A stretch of DNA of 64,000 bases from Candidatus Gracilibacteria bacterium (GTDB lineage: Bacteria; Patescibacteriota; Gracilibacteria; BD1-5; UBA6164), in contig JAACSU010000007.1 in the NCBI GenBank assembly GCA_010119145.1, positions 1 to 64,000 of the forward strand, in the 5' to 3' direction. Positions 63,900-64,000 of this stretch are shown one piece after another. The notes under the pieces were generated by a model that did no database searches, had not been told where the DNA came from, and saw only the letters and a program-made list of their open reading frames with translations. Position 1 is the first letter of the stretch; every line of letters starts with the position of its first letter. The position numbers and the translations under genes were made by a program.

Positions 63900-64000
63900 G
63901 TAAAAAACTTGTAAGAAAGATAATAAATTTGAGTATAAAAAATTTGCTAATAAAGTCTAGCCGGAGTATAATACCAATGATTTCTGTTCTATAGGAGGCA
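63900..64000. other. Window end, no gene resolved
   Basis: AT-rich bases with TATAAT at about 63970 and an AGGAGG-like run near the last bases (AGGAGGC). These could be a promoter and a ribosome-binding site for a plus-strand gene beyond the window, but no start codon is included. Confidence 0.4.

Overview
The window is a bacterial chromosome segment that only reads as intact genes if UGA is a glycine codon (translation table 25). With UGA as stop, nearly every housekeeping gene breaks into pieces; with UGA as Gly, the pieces join at conserved glycines, for example the HPHGGGEG loop of ribosomal protein L2, the Walker A loops of a DEAD-box helicase and a Mur ligase, and codon 2 of ribosomal protein S3. 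CGA and CGG still read as Arg. AT-rich sequence, this code, small genes and few Shine-Dalgarno motifs point to candidate phylum Gracilibacteria (BD1-5/GN02) of the Patescibacteria/CPR. Absconditabacteria (SR1) share the UGA code and are the alternative. Stops used here are TAA and TAG only, and all coordinates below use that code.

Layout. 1-850: 3' end of 23S rRNA, 5S rRNA, tRNA-Arg(UCU), tRNA-Val(UAC). 937-6587: mixed small operons (SRPBCC protein, thioredoxin-reductase-like flavoprotein, secreted hydrolase, RlmL-like methyltransferase, lipoprotein, PheS). 6721-16975: the main ribosomal protein cluster starting at L3 (no S10 in front, no L30) and ending in SecY, which has its own promoter inside the L15 terminator. 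17031-25590: YpfJ-type metalloprotease, ComM, YfiH, orphan receiver domain, HisRS, phosphodiesterase, DAP-decarboxylase-like enzyme, prolyl-tRNA deacylase and an unusual Mur ligase. 25577-27989 (minus): MurA with Asp in place of the catalytic Cys, a small membrane protein and a membrane-anchored EEP phosphatase. 28138-35782: large membrane protein, YebC, L25, a thioredoxin-fold-like protein with a Cys-rich tail, FecR-like membrane protein, a very acidic lipoprotein and a secreted protein. 35855-42977: ProRS with a structured leader, the dTMP set (ThyA, NUDIX, Tmk, with divergent dCMP deaminase), GpsA, peptide deformylase. 43172-48223: a 1683-residue PKD-repeat surface protein whose cytoplasmic tail repeats a PDWLK motif four times. 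48329-57831: signal peptidase I, TruB, tRNA-Lys, cardiolipin synthase-like enzyme, AI-2E-type permease, EEP nuclease, a membrane redox/metal-like trio, MscS, a TrmB-like regulator. 57945-63899: DEAD-box helicase, PPK2, thioredoxin, small secreted proteins, an MliC-like lysozyme-inhibitor candidate, two unknowns and YbeY.

The core is translation, nucleotide and envelope maintenance typical of a reduced genome with a cell wall. The less ordinary parts are the PKD/PDWLK protein, the MliC-like and acidic secreted proteins, the 53.7-55.7 kb membrane set, and a shared promoter form (TAYAAT, three bases, then a GC-rich GAGC-like box) at ribosomal, tRNA and lipoprotein genes. No CRISPR array, transposase, prophage or integrase was seen. 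No gene-free stretch exceeds 300 bases.
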